Assembly: GCA_025928735.1 (NCBI GenBank)
Contig: JAICIW010000071.1
Span: 1-8,622, forward strand
DNA: 8,622 nt
Source: Rhodanobacteraceae bacterium
Lineage (GTDB): Bacteria; Pseudomonadota; Gammaproteobacteria; Xanthomonadales; Rhodanobacteraceae
Reading direction: 5' to 3'
The translations under genes were made by a program, and so were the position numbers. Shown in pieces: positions 1-6,951 of this stretch. Positions within the stretch are counted from its first letter, which is position 1, and every line of letters starts with the position of its first letter. Below the pieces are notes generated by a model. It did no database searches, was not told the DNA's origin, and was given only the letters and a program-made list of their open reading frames with translations.

Positions 1-465
1 CCACTGGAAGCCGCGCTGCGCCCGATGACGCATGCGGACATCTCGGCGGTCGCCAACATCGAAGCGGCCTCCTACGAATTCCCGTGGTCGCGCGGCATTT
101 TCCGGAGTTGCCTCGACAACGGCCATCACTGCTGGGTGCTGGAGCAGGGCGGCGCGATCATGGGTTATGCGATCCTTTCGGTCGGCGCGGGTGAGGCGCA
201 CATCCTCAACGTGTGCGTCGCGCCGCTGCACCAGGGACGTGGCCACGGCGCGTACTTGTTGAAGCGCGTGCTCGACCTGGCGCGTTGGCATCGTGCCGGG
301 CGCGTGTTCCTGGAGGTGCGGCCGTCCAACGAACTGGCGCACGCGATGTACGAGCGCGCCGGCTTCAACGAAATCGGTCGGAGGCCCGGCTACTACCCGG
401 CGCGCCGCGGCCGCGAGGATGCGATCGTGATGGCGATGGAGTTGTTGCCATCGGATGCAGGCTAG
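1..465 (+). CDS. rimI: Ribosomal protein bS18-alanine N-acetyltransferase, 5' end missing
   Basis: GNAT-fold enzyme that transfers acetyl from acetyl-CoA to the N-terminal alanine of ribosomal protein S18 in the cytoplasm (family knowledge). The frame is open from base 1 and reads PLEAALRP before the first ATG at 25. RimI homologues normally begin before this LRPM segment, so the true start probably lies left of the window. Numbering from the ATG at 25, visible hallmarks are EFPWS (18-22), the acetyl-CoA pyrophosphate-binding motif Q-G-R-G-H-G (70-75), LEVRPSN (96-102) with a candidate catalytic Glu97, MYERAGF (108-114) with Tyr109, and the C-terminal YYP...GREDAI block (123-134) typical of RimI rather than general GNATs. 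The C-terminus matches the family's usual length. The next gene begins 66 bp downstream on the same strand. Identification is firm; only the start is unknown. Confidence 0.92.
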   Translation, partial: PLEAALRPMTHADISAVANIEAASYEFPWSRGIFRSCLDNGHHCWVLEQGGAIMGYAILSVGAGEAHILNVCVAPLHQGRGHGAYLLKRVLDLARWHRAGRVFLEVRPSNELAHAMYERAGFNEIGRRPGYYPARRGREDAIVMAMELLPSDAG

Positions 466-531
466 GGCGGCCACGGCACCGCGCGCACGTTGCGGTCGCG
501 CCAAGGCGAGCAGAAAATTCGTTCGGCGCTC

Positions 532-807
532 ATGCATCCGATCGATCAAGCCATCCGCGAGAAGCGCCGCTTGCGCTTCACCTATCACGATGTCGCGCGG
601 TTGGTGGAGCCGCAGTGCCACGGCATCGGCCACCGCGGCACCGAATTGCTGCGCGCGTACCAATTGGAAGGTGGCACCCAACCCGAGCCGCTGTTCGACG
701 TTTCGAAGATCAGCAACCTGCAATTGCTCGACGAACACTTCGAGAAACCCGGGCCGAATTACAAGCGCGGCGATTCGGCGATGCGCGAAATCTTCGCGCA
801 GCTTTGA
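532..807 (+). CDS. Small stand-alone WYL-domain-like protein
   Basis: A 91-residue protein that resembles the WYL ligand-sensing domain. It has an N-terminal DQAIREKRRLRFTY segment (5-18), R-L-V-E-P (23-27), an AYQ strand (42-44), F-D-V-S-K-I (55-60), and a C-terminal GPNYKRGD...FAQL tail (74-91). There is no helix-turn-helix, signal peptide or membrane segment. WYL domains usually form the C-terminal sensor of larger transcription factors and bind nucleic acid or small ligands, so function here is unknown. I chose the ATG at 532 because the conserved part begins there. A TTG at 490 would add 14 residues with no family look. No strong Shine-Dalgarno is placed before 532; AAGGCGAG at 503-510 is too far from 532 but is placed downstream of 490, so it helps neither start. 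It lies 66 bp after rimI and could be co-transcribed with it. Confidence 0.75.
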   Translation: MHPIDQAIREKRRLRFTYHDVARLVEPQCHGIGHRGTELLRAYQLEGGTQPEPLFDVSKISNLQLLDEHFEKPGPNYKRGDSAMREIFAQL

Positions 808-840
808 ACTGCATTGCGACGAAAAGCACAGTCACCAATT

Positions 841-957
841 TCGTCATTCCGGACGTGGCGATGCCGCGATCCGGAACCCAGCGCCTTGAGGAGTCGCAAA
901 GTCACTGGGTTCCGGGTTCCGTCCGCGATGAAACCGCGAACGGCCCCGGAATGACGA
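841..957. repeat. 117-bp element with 12-bp terminal inverted repeats (REP/MITE-like)
   Basis: The ends are perfect 12-bp inverted repeats: TCGTCATTCCGG (841-852) and CCGGAATGACGA (946-957). Inside lies an 11-bp perfect inverted pair, CCGGAACCCAG (871-881) and CTGGGTTCCGG (905-915). The first 34 bases of the core (848-881) recur at 2877-2910 with 29/34 identity. No target-site duplication is visible and no protein is encoded. CGTCATTCC-type ends are a common intergenic repeat style in Xanthomonadales, from memory. It sits between two convergent genes. The bases after its right end are CGGCTTTTT (958-966), so on the + strand the folded element could also act as a weak terminator. Confidence 0.75.
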
Positions 958-973
958 CGGCTTTTTACGCTAT

Positions 974-1096
974 TCCCGAGTCCCGAGAAATTCGCCGCAT
1001 CCTGCGGCTCGCCCTTCGGGCCATCGGTTTCGCCGATGTTCGCTCCGGCATCCTGCCTCCGCGGTCTGAGTCCCGAGTCCCGAGTCCCGATCCCGG
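974..1096. repeat. Tandem TCCCGAG heptamers, two arrays flanking a hairpin module
   Basis: The heptamer TCCCGAG occurs twice in tandem at 974-987. It occurs again at 1071-1077 and 1078-1084, followed by the decayed copies TCCCGA (1085-1090) and TCCCGG (1091-1096). The arrays bracket the hairpin module at 994-1066. The second array ends 3 bp from the ettA stop codon. Such short GC-rich tandem repeats are typical noncoding satellites; copy number may vary between strains (inference). Confidence 0.65.
994..1066. repeat. Structured hairpin module, copy A
   Basis: Four small hairpins follow one another: GCCGCA-TCC-TGCGGC (994-1008), GCCC-TTC-GGGC (1011-1021), CATCGG-TTTCG-CCGATG (1022-1038) and GGCA-TCC-TGCC (1047-1057). 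Positions 1031-1066 match 2843-2878 at 33 of 36 bases. The earlier hairpins differ in sequence from the second copy but keep the same order and pairing. No gene is encoded here. It lies downstream of ettA and downstream of the WYL-like gene. Confidence 0.65.
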
Positions 1097-1099
1097 CTC

Positions 1100-2761
<1,662 letters not shown>

Positions 2762-2766
2762 TGGGA

Positions 2767-2770
2767 CTCC
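2767..2770 (-). promoter_or_regulatory. Shine-Dalgarno deciding the ettA start
   Basis: On the minus strand GGAG lies 5 nt before the ATG at 2759-2761. The reading frame stays open upstream to 3214, but that extension runs through repeat DNA and has no family counterpart. This site therefore settles the start. Confidence 0.8.
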
Positions 2771-2794
2771 GCGATTCCCTGACGGGACTTTCTT

Positions 2795-2934
2795 CGTCAT
2801 TACAGATCGCATCGTGCGATCTGCCCTATTGGGCGTCGCCTGCGCCGACGTTCGCTTCGGCATCCTGCCTCCGCAGTCCGGACGCCGCGCAGCGGCGATC
2901 CGGAACCCAGTGTCTTTTGGCGCTTGGCATGACG
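2795..2934. repeat. Structured repeat, copy B (hairpin module plus REP core)
   Basis: The outer ends are CGTCAT (2795-2800) and ATGACG (2929-2934). Inside are a 9-bp hairpin with loop TCG (CAGATCGCA at 2803-2811, TGCGATCTG at 2815-2823), then GCCC-TATT-GGGC (2823-2834), a GTCG/CGAC stem (2835-2838, 2846-2849), and GGCA-TCC-TGCC (2859-2869). These have the same order as in copy A. The 34-bp core at 2877-2910 matches 848-881 and contains CGCCGC-GCA-GCGGCG (2883-2897). The two modules are joined in the reverse order from the right-hand repeat region (core after hairpins here, before them there). It encodes nothing and probably lies in the ettA 5' leader. Confidence 0.7.
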
Positions 2935-2971
2935 GTTTCGGCAACATCGTGTCCCCGAAACTTGCACGATG
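2935..2971. other. Interlocked inverted repeats with pseudoknot topology
   Basis: Two perfect 7-bp inverted pairs interlock. GTTTCGG (2935-2941) pairs with CCGAAAC (2955-2961), and CATCGTG (2945-2951) pairs with CACGATG (2965-2971). The three gaps are each 3 nt: CAA, TCC and TTG. This is the order of an H-type pseudoknot, or of two mutually exclusive hairpins if the loops are too short. It starts directly after copy B of the repeat. Transcribed leftward it would lie in the ettA leader. Function is unknown. Confidence 0.55.
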
Positions 2972-3013
2972 CTCGCCCAACTGCGCCGCGTGGGCGGCCA
3001 CCCAGAACCCCAC

Positions 3014-3043
3014 ATTATGACGTGTCGAAGCCGTCTGCGCCAA
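3014..3043 (-). promoter_or_regulatory. Candidate sigma-70 promoter for ettA
   Basis: On the minus strand, -35 TTGGCG (3038-3043, 4/6 matches) is separated by 18 bp from -10 CATAAT (3014-3019, 5/6 matches). Transcription would begin near 3007, giving an ettA leader of about 245 nt that contains the interlocked repeat and copy B. A closer -10-like TGTAAT (2799-2804) has no matching -35. The rest of 2972-3125 shows nothing else convincing. Confidence 0.4.
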
Positions 3044-3125
3044 GCGTGGGGCGGCGGCAATCGGTACTATCGGCCCGAAATCCGGGAATGCCCATGGGCC
3101 TGATTCAACCGAGTGGGAGCACGCC

Positions 3126-3980
3126 GTGATCGCCGGCTTGCGCGCAGTCCGGCTGGGCTGGCACGGCATCGACCGGCGCATCGCGGCGCGTGCTTCGCAC
3201 GGCGGCAAGTTCACCGTATTCGTGCACGAATTGTTCTGGTTCGGGATGAAGCAGGCTTGGGCCTGCCTGTTCGGTGCGCTGATGCTGGCGTTGCTGGTCG
3301 CGACCTGGATGTTTTGGCCGGCCGATGCTCCGCTGGGGCGCTACGACTTCGTGACCCTGATGGCCGTCGCGATCCAGACCGCGCTGCTGGCGACCGGTTT
3401 GGAAACGCGCCGCGAGGCCCTGGTGATCGTGCTGTTCCACGTCACCGGCACGCTGATGGAGATCTTCAAGACCGCGACCGGTTCATGGGTGTATCCGGGC
3501 GCTTCGATCCTGCATGTCGGCGGCGTGCCGTTGTTCACCGGCTTCATGTACGCCTCGGTCGGAAGCTACATCGTGCGCGCGTGGCGGTTGTTCGAATTCC
3601 GCTTCACCGGACATCCGGGCTGGAGCCGTACCGCCCTGCTCGCGGTCGCGATCTACCTGAACTTTTTCAGCGACCATTACGGGTTCGATCTGCGCTGGCT
3701 GCTGTTCGTGGCGGTGGCGTGGATGTTCGGGCCGTGCCGGGTGCACTACCGGGTGCGAAGGAAATATCGCCGGATGCCGCTGCTGCTGGGATTCATGCTG
3801 GTCGCGCTGTTCATCTGGTTCGCCGAGAACCTCGGCACTTTCACCCGCGCATGGATGTACCCCGCGCAGCATCGCGCGTGGCACATGGTGCCGCCGGAGA
3901 AGATCGGCTCGTGGCTGCTGCTGATGATCATCAGCTACGTGATGGTGTCGGCGTTGTACCGGCGCGCGCTACCGGAATGA
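3126..3980 (+). CDS. DUF817 family integral membrane protein
   Basis: A 284-residue polytopic membrane protein that I recognise as DUF817 from the HELFWFGMKQAWACLFG segment (34-50) and overall pattern. Its biochemical role is unknown. Hydrophobic segments are near 44-64, 75-92, 98-112, 133-152, 168-182, 189-202, 218-234 and 262-277. Two related polar motifs occur: E112...T116.T118..W121.Y123P124 and E234...T238.T240..W243.Y245P246, with identical spacing, which suggests an internal duplication. A short Arg-rich loop (205-216) separates the halves. The start is GTG at 3126, with GGGAG 6 nt upstream (3115-3119); no ATG nearby fits better. The gene is divergent from ettA and converges on the hydrolase, with only 16 bp between stop codons. 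It stands alone, so context gives no pathway. Family assignment is fairly sure; function is not. Confidence 0.85.
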   Translation: MIAGLRAVRLGWHGIDRRIAARASHGGKFTVFVHELFWFGMKQAWACLFGALMLALLVATWMFWPADAPLGRYDFVTLMAVAIQTALLATGLETRREALVIVLFHVTGTLMEIFKTATGSWVYPGASILHVGGVPLFTGFMYASVGSYIVRAWRLFEFRFTGHPGWSRTALLAVAIYLNFFSDHYGFDLRWLLFVAVAWMFGPCRVHYRVRRKYRRMPLLLGFMLVALFIWFAENLGTFTRAWMYPAQHRAWHMVPPEKIGSWLLLMIISYVMVSALYRRALPE

Positions 3981-3996
3981 TGCGTGCGGCCGCCGC

Positions 3997-5073
3997 TCAG
4001 TGCGAGACAGGGATATCCAGCGTCTTGCGGAAGAACGTCAGCGCGTCGGCATCAATCTGCCGATGGACCGCCGCGCGGTCCACGCCCGGCGGATCGATGC
4101 AAATGTCAGGTGCTTCCTTGGTCAATTGCGGCGAACACGGCGACAGGAACACGTAGTGGCCTGCCTTGGGGATCATCTTGATGCCGGCCAGCTTCTGGAT
4201 CGAAGGCGCGATATGCAGGACGTTGTATTTAGGGTTCAGCACATGGTCGTCCTGCCCGTAGTACAGGAATACGGGACGATTGATGGAAGCCACTCCGGCC
4301 TTGTCGAAGATCAGGCTGAGCGGCGCCATCACGAAAGCCGCCTTGATGCGCGGATCGTCGGTATTGCCCCATCGGTGCAGATCGCTCTGCATTGACGTCA
4401 TCAATTGTTCGAGCGTCTGTCCGTGCCGCGCCGCTTGCGCCTTCAATTGGCGTGCGGCTCCGCAGATATTCGGGTCGTCCGGGTGTGCCTTGCAATAGCT
4501 GATGAAGCGCGTGAACTGTGGCACGGCGCCGACCGCCAGAAGGCTGGTGTAACCGCCATTCGAGAATCCCGCCACGCCGATCTGCTTCGGATCGATCAGC
4601 GGCTTCCAGTGCGGGTCCGCGAGCAACATGCTGATGGTGGCCTTCACCTGGATCGGGCGTCCGATCATCACTTCCGGGTGTCCATCCCCGCTGGCGTCCT
4701 TGAAATTGTCCTTGGGGTGTTGCAGCGTGGCGACGACGAATCCATGGTTGGCGAGGTACACCGCGAGGTCGTGGTGGCCGAGGTCCGATCCGCCGTGGCC
4801 GTGTGAGATCACCACCAGCGGTTTGGCTCCGGGAATGGGCTTCGCGTCGGGCGTGGCGTGCAATTCATACGGTCCGCGCCACGTCGTTTTACTTGGCTCC
4901 GTGGACGGATAAAACACGTAGCCCGGCATGGTGCCGCCGTTGACCGGATCGTGGATCGTGATCGACGCGAAGCCGACGCCGCTCGCGGTTTGCGGGGACG
5001 CACTCGCCGGCAAGGCGAGCAATCCCGTGAGCAGGGTGAACACGATGGCGGCGCAACGCTGGTGGAGGTTCAT
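3997..5073 (-). CDS. Exported alpha/beta hydrolase (dienelactone hydrolase / PAF-acetylhydrolase-like)
   Basis: A 358-residue serine hydrolase. The N-terminus is a signal peptide: basic start, hydrophobic core (about 8-21), and an A-S-A cleavage site at 23-25, so the mature enzyme should be periplasmic or secreted. The fold is supported by the oxyanion-hole segment SHGHGGS (90-96), the nucleophile elbow G-F-S-N-G-G (169-174, Ser171), an acid at Asp275 or Asp276 in GQDDHVLN, and the catalytic His306 in AGHYVF. The mature part holds four cysteines (194, 204, 313, 325), compatible with two disulfides. Architecture resembles COG4188-type predicted dienelactone hydrolases; the substrate, probably an ester or lipid-like compound, cannot be named. 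The ATG at 5073 has AAGGAA 7 nt upstream. It lies 120 bp downstream of tetR on the same strand and appears to have its own -10 element, so co-transcription is uncertain. Confidence 0.85.
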   Translation of the reverse strand: MNLHQRCAAIVFTLLTGLLALPASASPQTASGVGFASITIHDPVNGGTMPGYVFYPSTEPSKTTWRGPYELHATPDAKPIPGAKPLVVISHGHGGSDLGHHDLAVYLANHGFVVATLQHPKDNFKDASGDGHPEVMIGRPIQVKATISMLLADPHWKPLIDPKQIGVAGFSNGGYTSLLAVGAVPQFTRFISYCKAHPDDPNICGAARQLKAQAARHGQTLEQLMTSMQSDLHRWGNTDDPRIKAAFVMAPLSLIFDKAGVASINRPVFLYYGQDDHVLNPKYNVLHIAPSIQKLAGIKMIPKAGHYVFLSPCSPQLTKEAPDICIDPPGVDRAAVHRQIDADALTFFRKTLDIPVSH

Positions 5074-5102
5074 GTATCCGTTCCTTCGAGATTCGGCGCG
5101 CG

Positions 5103-5108
5103 ATCATA
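5103..5108 (-). promoter_or_regulatory. Candidate -10 box of the hydrolase gene
   Basis: TATGAT on the minus strand matches TATAAT at 5 of 6 positions and would start transcription near 5096, about 23 nt before the ATG. No good -35 is visible at 16-18 bp, so this is a partial promoter call. Confidence 0.35.
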
Positions 5109-5159
5109 AAGGCGTCGGGCGCGCGCAGGCTTGCCGTCGTTCAGTGTGCCGAAGGATTG

Positions 5160-5177
5160 CGCGCCGGCTTCGGCGCG
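5160..5177. other. GC hairpin downstream of tetR
   Basis: A perfect 7-bp stem, CGCGCCG (5160-5166) and CGGCGCG (5171-5177), with a 4-nt loop lies 16 bp past the tetR stop. It has no T-tract on the minus strand, so intrinsic termination is doubtful. The remainder of 5109-5193 shows nothing recognisable. Confidence 0.3.
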
Positions 5178-5193
5178 GGTTGCGCCATCGCGG

Positions 5194-5778
5194 TCATTTG
5201 CGCAGGCCGCGCAACAGCGTATCCAGCAAGGCCTTGAAGGCAGCGTCTTCGTCCTTGCCTTTCCACAAATAGGCCATGGCAGGATGGTGGAAGCGCACGG
5301 TCGCGTCGAACAGCATCCGCGCAGTCGTCCGCACATCGCCGGCGCGGAAGTCGCCGCTGGCCATGCCGTCGGCGAGGATGTGCTGCAGTTGCGCCAGCAG
5401 CGTTTCGATGTGGTCGTGGATGACTTCGCGCGCGTCCGCCGCCAGTGCACCGTAGGTGGCGAACAGTTCCGGGTCGTCGAGTACCTTGGATCGCTTGGCG
5501 TCGCGCAGGGTGGCCAGCCAGTTCCGCAAGCGTTTCGGCGCCGCCGCGCGGCTCGCGGCGACGGCGGCGAGCGGTGTCGCCACCGCCCGCTGCAGCCAGT
5601 CGCGCAACACCGCATCGCGCAACGCCGCCTTGGTGCCGAAGTGTCGGTACACGCTGCCATGGCTGACGCCCAGGGCCTGGGCGACGTCGACGACCGTGGC
5701 CTTGTCGGGGCCGTACCGGCGCAACACGTCCTCGGCGGCGACGAGGATGCGCTCCGGCGTCAGCGGGACATCGCCCAT
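5194..5778 (-). CDS. TetR-family transcriptional repressor
   Basis: A 194-residue dimeric DNA-binding regulator of usual TetR length. The N-terminal domain carries the family helix-turn-helix: TPERILVAAEDVLRRYG (7-23), then ATVVDVAQALGVS (27-39) and the recognition helix ending SVYRHFGTKAAL (42-53). The C-terminal ligand-binding domain includes AKRSKVLDDPELFATYGALA (94-113) and an ATVRFHHP segment (159-166), a pattern I recall in a TetR subgroup with a defined C-terminal family. The ligand is unknown. The ATG at 5778 sits 2 bp after the stop of the aldo/keto reductase and has only a weak Shine-Dalgarno, so translation is probably coupled. Its likely target is the inverted repeat at 6826-6844 in front of the operon, giving autoregulation (inference from position and symmetry). 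Confidence 0.92.
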   Translation of the reverse strand: MGDVPLTPERILVAAEDVLRRYGPDKATVVDVAQALGVSHGSVYRHFGTKAALRDAVLRDWLQRAVATPLAAVAASRAAAPKRLRNWLATLRDAKRSKVLDDPELFATYGALAADAREVIHDHIETLLAQLQHILADGMASGDFRAGDVRTTARMLFDATVRFHHPAMAYLWKGKDEDAAFKALLDTLLRGLRK

Positions 5779-5780
5779 CG

Positions 5781-6776
5781 TCAGCGCTCGCTGTCCAGTG
5801 AGGCCATGCCGTGCGTGTTGTAGCGTTCGCCCGCCGCCGCGCCGACGGGAATGGCGCGCTCGATGGCGGCAAGATCGTCGGCGTCCAGGTTCACGTCGAG
5901 CGCCCCCAGCGCTTCCTGCAGGCGATTGCGGGTGCGCGCGCCGACCAGCGGCACGATGTCATCGCCGCGGGCCAGCACCCAGGCGATCACCAGTTGCGCC
6001 ACGCTCACGTCGCGCCGTTCCGCCAGTCCGCGCAGCAGTTCCACCAAGGCCAGGTTGCGGCTGAGGTTGTCGCCCTGGAAACGCGGGTTGTGCGTGCGGA
6101 AATCGCGGGCGTCGGTGTTACGGTCCTTGTTCCAATGGCCGCTGATGAGGCCGCGCGCCAGCACGCCGTAGGCGGTGATGCCGATGCCGACTTCGCGGCA
6201 GGCCGGCAGGATGCGATCCTCGATGCCGCGCGAGATCACCGAGTATTCGATCTGCAGGTCGCATACCGGCAGCACGCGATTTGCGCGCTGGATGGTTTGC
6301 GCAGCCATTTCGGAAAGCCCGAAGTGGCGCACGTGGCCGGCCTTGACCAGATCGGCGATGGCGCCTGCGGTGTCTTCAATGGGCACCTGCGGGTCGAGCC
6401 GGGCCGGGCGGTAGACGTCGACGTAGTCGGTGCGCAGGCGCTTCAGCGAGTAGGCCAACGCCGTCTTCACCGCGGCGGGGCGGGCGTCGTAACCCAGCCA
6501 GCTGCTGTCGGGGCCGCGCTGCGCGCCAAATTTCACGCTGAGTTGGTAGCCGTCGCGCGGACGTCCGGCCAGCGCCTCGCCCAGCAGCATCTCATTGTGG
6601 CCCATGCCATAGAAATCGCCGGTGTCGAGCAGGGTGATGCCCGCGTCCAGCGCCGCATGGATGGTGGCGATGCTTTCGTTGCGATCTGTACGGCCATACA
6701 TGTCGGACATTCCCATACAGCCGAGGCCGATGGCGGAAACGAGCGGACCGTGGTTGCCGAGTTTGCGCTGTTGCAT
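5781..6776 (-). CDS. Aldo/keto reductase lacking the usual catalytic His
   Basis: A 331-residue (beta/alpha)8-barrel oxidoreductase, expected to be NADPH-dependent and cytosolic. The N-terminus RKLGNHGPLVSAIGLGCMGMS (4-24) is typical of the family. Of the catalytic tetrad, Asp51 and Tyr56 (DTGDFYG, 51-57) and Lys82 (SVKFG) are present. The usual His, expected in a Y-x-x-H-R-x-D-P motif, is Ala125 (YRPARLDP, 122-129). I recall this variant across a subfamily, so it is probably not a mutation. The cofactor-phosphate region is VPLVGARTRNRL (275-286). The substrate is unknown. The start at 6776 is chosen because it gives the family N-terminus and has AGGAA 7 nt upstream; the frame extends to 6833 without support and would cover the promoter. 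It is the first gene of an operon with tetR, divergent from glyA, and probably repressed by that TetR. Confidence 0.92.
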   Translation of the reverse strand: MQQRKLGNHGPLVSAIGLGCMGMSDMYGRTDRNESIATIHAALDAGITLLDTGDFYGMGHNEMLLGEALAGRPRDGYQLSVKFGAQRGPDSSWLGYDARPAAVKTALAYSLKRLRTDYVDVYRPARLDPQVPIEDTAGAIADLVKAGHVRHFGLSEMAAQTIQRANRVLPVCDLQIEYSVISRGIEDRILPACREVGIGITAYGVLARGLISGHWNKDRNTDARDFRTHNPRFQGDNLSRNLALVELLRGLAERRDVSVAQLVIAWVLARGDDIVPLVGARTRNRLQEALGALDVNLDADDLAAIERAIPVGAAAGERYNTHGMASLDSER

Positions 6777-6783
6777 TGCAGGG

Positions 6784-6788
6784 TTCCT
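6784..6788 (-). promoter_or_regulatory. Shine-Dalgarno deciding the aldo/keto reductase start
   Basis: AGGAA on the minus strand lies 7 nt before the ATG at 6774-6776. It favours this start over the in-frame ATG at 6833, which would put the coding region through the promoter and operator. Confidence 0.7.
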
Positions 6789-6804
6789 GGAAAAGACAGC
6801 CGCC

Positions 6805-6833
6805 ATCATGACGAATCGAGTGACAAATGACAA
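6805..6833 (-). promoter_or_regulatory. Predicted promoter of the reductase-tetR operon
   Basis: On the minus strand, -35 TTGTCA (6828-6833, 5/6 matches) and -10 CATGAT (6805-6810, 4/6 matches) are separated by exactly 17 bp. Transcription would start near 6798, about 22 nt before the reductase ATG. The -35 lies inside the right arm (as read on this strand) of the inverted repeat at 6826-6844. Confidence 0.55.
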
Positions 6834-6844
6834 TATTTGTCATT
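6826..6844. promoter_or_regulatory. Candidate TetR operator, 8-bp inverted repeat with 3-bp spacer
   Basis: AATGACAATATTTGTCATT has perfect 8-bp arms, AATGACAA and TTGTCATT, around TAT. An extra half-site, TGACAA, occurs just to its left (6821-6826). It is an AT-rich island in GC-rich DNA and covers the -35 of the reductase-tetR promoter. Size, symmetry and position fit binding by the TetR protein of the operon. That pairing is inference, not demonstrated. Confidence 0.65.
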
Positions 6845-6913
6845 ACATTCCAAGGCAGTGCAGGCGAGGGCGCGGCCCTTGTCGCACGCGACGCGGCGGG
6901 TACGCAAAGCCGC

Positions 6914-6919
6914 TAGAAT
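6914..6919 (+). promoter_or_regulatory. Candidate -10 box of glyA
   Basis: TAGAAT within GCTAGAAT matches the consensus at 5 of 6 positions and resembles the GCTANAAT-type -10 I recall from Xanthomonadales. Transcription would start near 6926, about 25 nt before the glyA ATG. No convincing -35 is visible at the standard distance. Confidence 0.45.
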
Positions 6920-6951
6920 TCCAACGTTGCCCTGTCTGCCAGAGGATCGCG

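Noticed and set aside
25..27. ATG at 25 as the true rimI start
   Set aside because: The frame is open to the window edge and the residues before the ATG (ALRP) fit the conserved start region of RimI, so the gene is more likely truncated by the window.
974..1096. Repeats considered as a CRISPR array
   Set aside because: The repeat unit is 7 bp in direct tandem, with no regular spacers and no cas genes.
3090..3099. 10-bp palindrome GCCCATGGGC upstream of DUF817
   Set aside because: Short, GC-rich, without neighbouring half-sites or promoter match; expected by chance at this base composition.
2762..3214. N-terminal extension of the ettA frame upstream of 2761
   Set aside because: The extension translates repeat DNA and the DUF817 start region; the homologous N-terminus and Shine-Dalgarno sit at 2761.
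3986..3993. Palindrome GCGGCCGC in the 16-bp gap between convergent stops, considered as a bidirectional terminator
   Set aside because: There is no loop and no T-tract on either strand.
5141..5197. 18-codon minus-strand open frame overlapping the tetR stop (ATGA)
   Set aside because: Very short, with no ribosome site of its own and no recognisable product; kept out as unsupported.
5811..6830. + strand open frame antisense to the aldo/keto reductase
   Set aside because: Shadow of a clear reductase gene in GC-rich DNA.
6622..6951. N-terminal extension of the glyA frame upstream of 6952
   Set aside because: It would cross the divergent promoter and operator; the ATG at 6952 has a good Shine-Dalgarno and gives the normal enzyme length.
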